Below, one piece after another: positions 5,570 to 6,626 of a stretch of DNA of 6,626 nt. A program made the position numbers and the translations under genes. Location of the stretch: positions 2,351 to 8,976 of the forward strand of contig MGUS01000067.1 of assembly GCA_001800085.1 (NCBI GenBank), written 5' to 3'. The DNA is from Elusimicrobia bacterium RIFCSPLOWO2_01_FULL_60_11 (GTDB lineage: Bacteria; Elusimicrobiota; Elusimicrobia; 2-02-FULL-39-32). The notes beneath the pieces were generated by a model. That model was not told where the DNA came from. It searched no databases and saw only the letters and a program-made list of their open reading frames with translations. Each line of letters begins with the position of its first letter. Position 1 is the stretch's first letter.

Positions 5570-6626
5570 ATGGAAGTTCTCCTGCCGGACATGCCCGTCC
5601 GTTATCTAAAAGGCGTGGGGCCCAAGATTGCGGAAAATCTATCCCGCATCGGCATTTCCACCATCGAAGACCTCCTGCGCTACTATCCCCGCGACTGGGA
5701 AGACCGCAGGTGCTTGAAGCGCATCGGGGCCGCCCGCGCGGGGGAATCCTTGACGCTCTACGGCACCCTCCAAAATTTCGAATTCACCGAGACGCGGCGC
5801 GGCCTGGCCATGGCCCGGGCCCAAATGTCCGATGAGACCGGCAGGATCGACTGCCTGTGGATGCGGCGCAAGGCCTACGCCTACGACGTCCTCCAGGGAT
5901 TCAAAAAGGCATTCGTCAAAGGCAGGCAGATCATGGTCTTCGGGGAGGTGGGGCTCGCCCCGGGGGGCAAGACGGTCTTCGTCAAGGACTACCAGGTCTT
6001 GAACGGGGAAAAGCTCCAGACCGCGCACCTCGACCGCATCGTCCCCGTCTATCCCGTCACGGAAGGCGTCGCCGTCTCGCATCTCCGCGGACTCATCCAC
6101 CGCGTCCTCCCGTCATCCCTCCTTCCCGATCCCCTGCCGCAAGACATCCGGGCGGAATACAAACTCATGCCCCTCCATGAGGCGCTCGACAAGATCCATT
6201 TCCCCAAAACGCAGGAGGACATCCGCCTGGCCCGCGAGCGCCTGGCCTTCGAGGAACTTTTTCTGGTCCAGACCGTGCTGGCCCTGGTGAGGGAGAAGCG
6301 CAAAGTCCCGCGGGCGTTCTCTTACGGGATAAAAAAAGACCTGCTCACGCCCTTCCGCCTGGCCTGCGGCTTTGAATTCACCTCCTCGCAGAAACGGGTC
6401 ATCAAGGAGATCTTCGCCGACCTGCGGGGCCCTCACCCCATGAACCGCCTGCTTCAGGGCGATGTGGGAAGCGGAAAGACCGTGGTGGCCGTCTCCGCCA
6501 TGCTCCTGGCCGCGGAGAACGGCCTTCAGTCCGCGCTCATGGCGCCCACGGAGATCCTGGCGGAGCAGCATTTCATCACGCTCAAATATTTTTTGAGGGA
6601 CCTGCCCGTCTCCGTGGGCATGCTCA
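5570..6626 (+). CDS. recG: ATP-dependent DNA helicase RecG, N-terminal half (3' end outside window)
   Basis: Open from ATG 5570 to the window end without a stop (352 codons, about half a usual RecG). It unwinds and regresses stalled replication forks and branched DNA in the cytoplasm. In order: a helix-hairpin-like stretch YLKGVGPKIAENL (12-24) and DLLRYYPRDWEDR, an OB-type wedge region at about 60-150, MPLHEALDKIHFP (200-212), ARERLAFEEL (221-230), Gln274 in TSSQKR, the Walker A motif GDVGSGKT (297-304), and motif Ia MAPTEILAEQH (324-334). There is no long N-terminal extension, so it resembles the shorter E. coli-type RecG. The start sits 8 bases after the ACP stop with no clear ribosome-binding site. 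The coding sequence is C/G-rich at third positions. It is probably transcribed with the ligase and ACP genes, but its function is unrelated to them. Confidence 0.97.
   Translation, partial: MEVLLPDMPVRYLKGVGPKIAENLSRIGISTIEDLLRYYPRDWEDRRCLKRIGAARAGESLTLYGTLQNFEFTETRRGLAMARAQMSDETGRIDCLWMRRKAYAYDVLQGFKKAFVKGRQIMVFGEVGLAPGGKTVFVKDYQVLNGEKLQTAHLDRIVPVYPVTEGVAVSHLRGLIHRVLPSSLLPDPLPQDIRAEYKLMPLHEALDKIHFPKTQEDIRLARERLAFEELFLVQTVLALVREKRKVPRAFSYGIKKDLLTPFRLACGFEFTSSQKRVIKEIFADLRGPHPMNRLLQGDVGSGKTVVAVSAMLLAAENGLQSALMAPTEILAEQHFITLKYFLRDLPVSVGML

Overview
The window is a compact bacterial locus of about 6.6 kb, almost wholly coding. Its composition is moderately GC-rich and uneven: sampled 60-base lines run from about 40% to 68% GC. 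No start codon has a strong Shine-Dalgarno sequence, and two genes appear to use TTG or GTG starts. I see no tRNA, rRNA, CRISPR array, insertion sequence or phage gene. The organism cannot be named from this stretch. An uncultured bacterium with a complex envelope (an Omnitrophota-like or other Gram-negative phylum) is a guess only.

Layout, left to right: (1) the last 65 codons of a plus-strand MBOAT O-acyltransferase (1-200), overlapping (2) a plus-strand membrane-anchored SGNH/DltD-like protein (187-1158). Facing them on the minus strand are (3) a paralogous SGNH protein (1133-2131) and (4) a complete paralogous MBOAT protein (2106-3575). The two MBOAT-SGNH pairs therefore meet tail to tail, with their 3' ends overlapping by 26 bases. 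From a very short divergent intergenic region the plus strand then carries (5) a fatty-acyl-AMP-ligase-like enzyme (3626-5323), (6) a stand-alone acyl carrier protein (5331-5561) and (7) recG, cut off by the window end (5570-6626).

Genes 1-6 supply the same four parts as the Gram-positive dlt pathway: an adenylating ligase (DltA role), a carrier protein (DltC role), an MBOAT channel-transferase (DltB role) and a membrane-tethered SGNH transferase (DltD role). Here the ligase looks like a fatty-acyl-AMP ligase rather than a D-alanine ligase. Both MBOAT proteins end exactly in an F-x-Y-x-x-F hexapeptide (FIYDRF and FTYSLF), the form described for the C-terminal 'acyl shuttle' tyrosine in MBOAT-SGNH envelope acylation. 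The working model is inferred, not shown: the ligase and carrier make an acyl thioester in the cytoplasm, each MBOAT moves the acyl group across the membrane onto its own C-terminal tyrosine, and the partner SGNH protein passes it to an extracytoplasmic polymer. Two paralogous export pairs fed by one ligase/carrier pair would be the unusual feature. recG is a housekeeping helicase that probably just shares the transcript.
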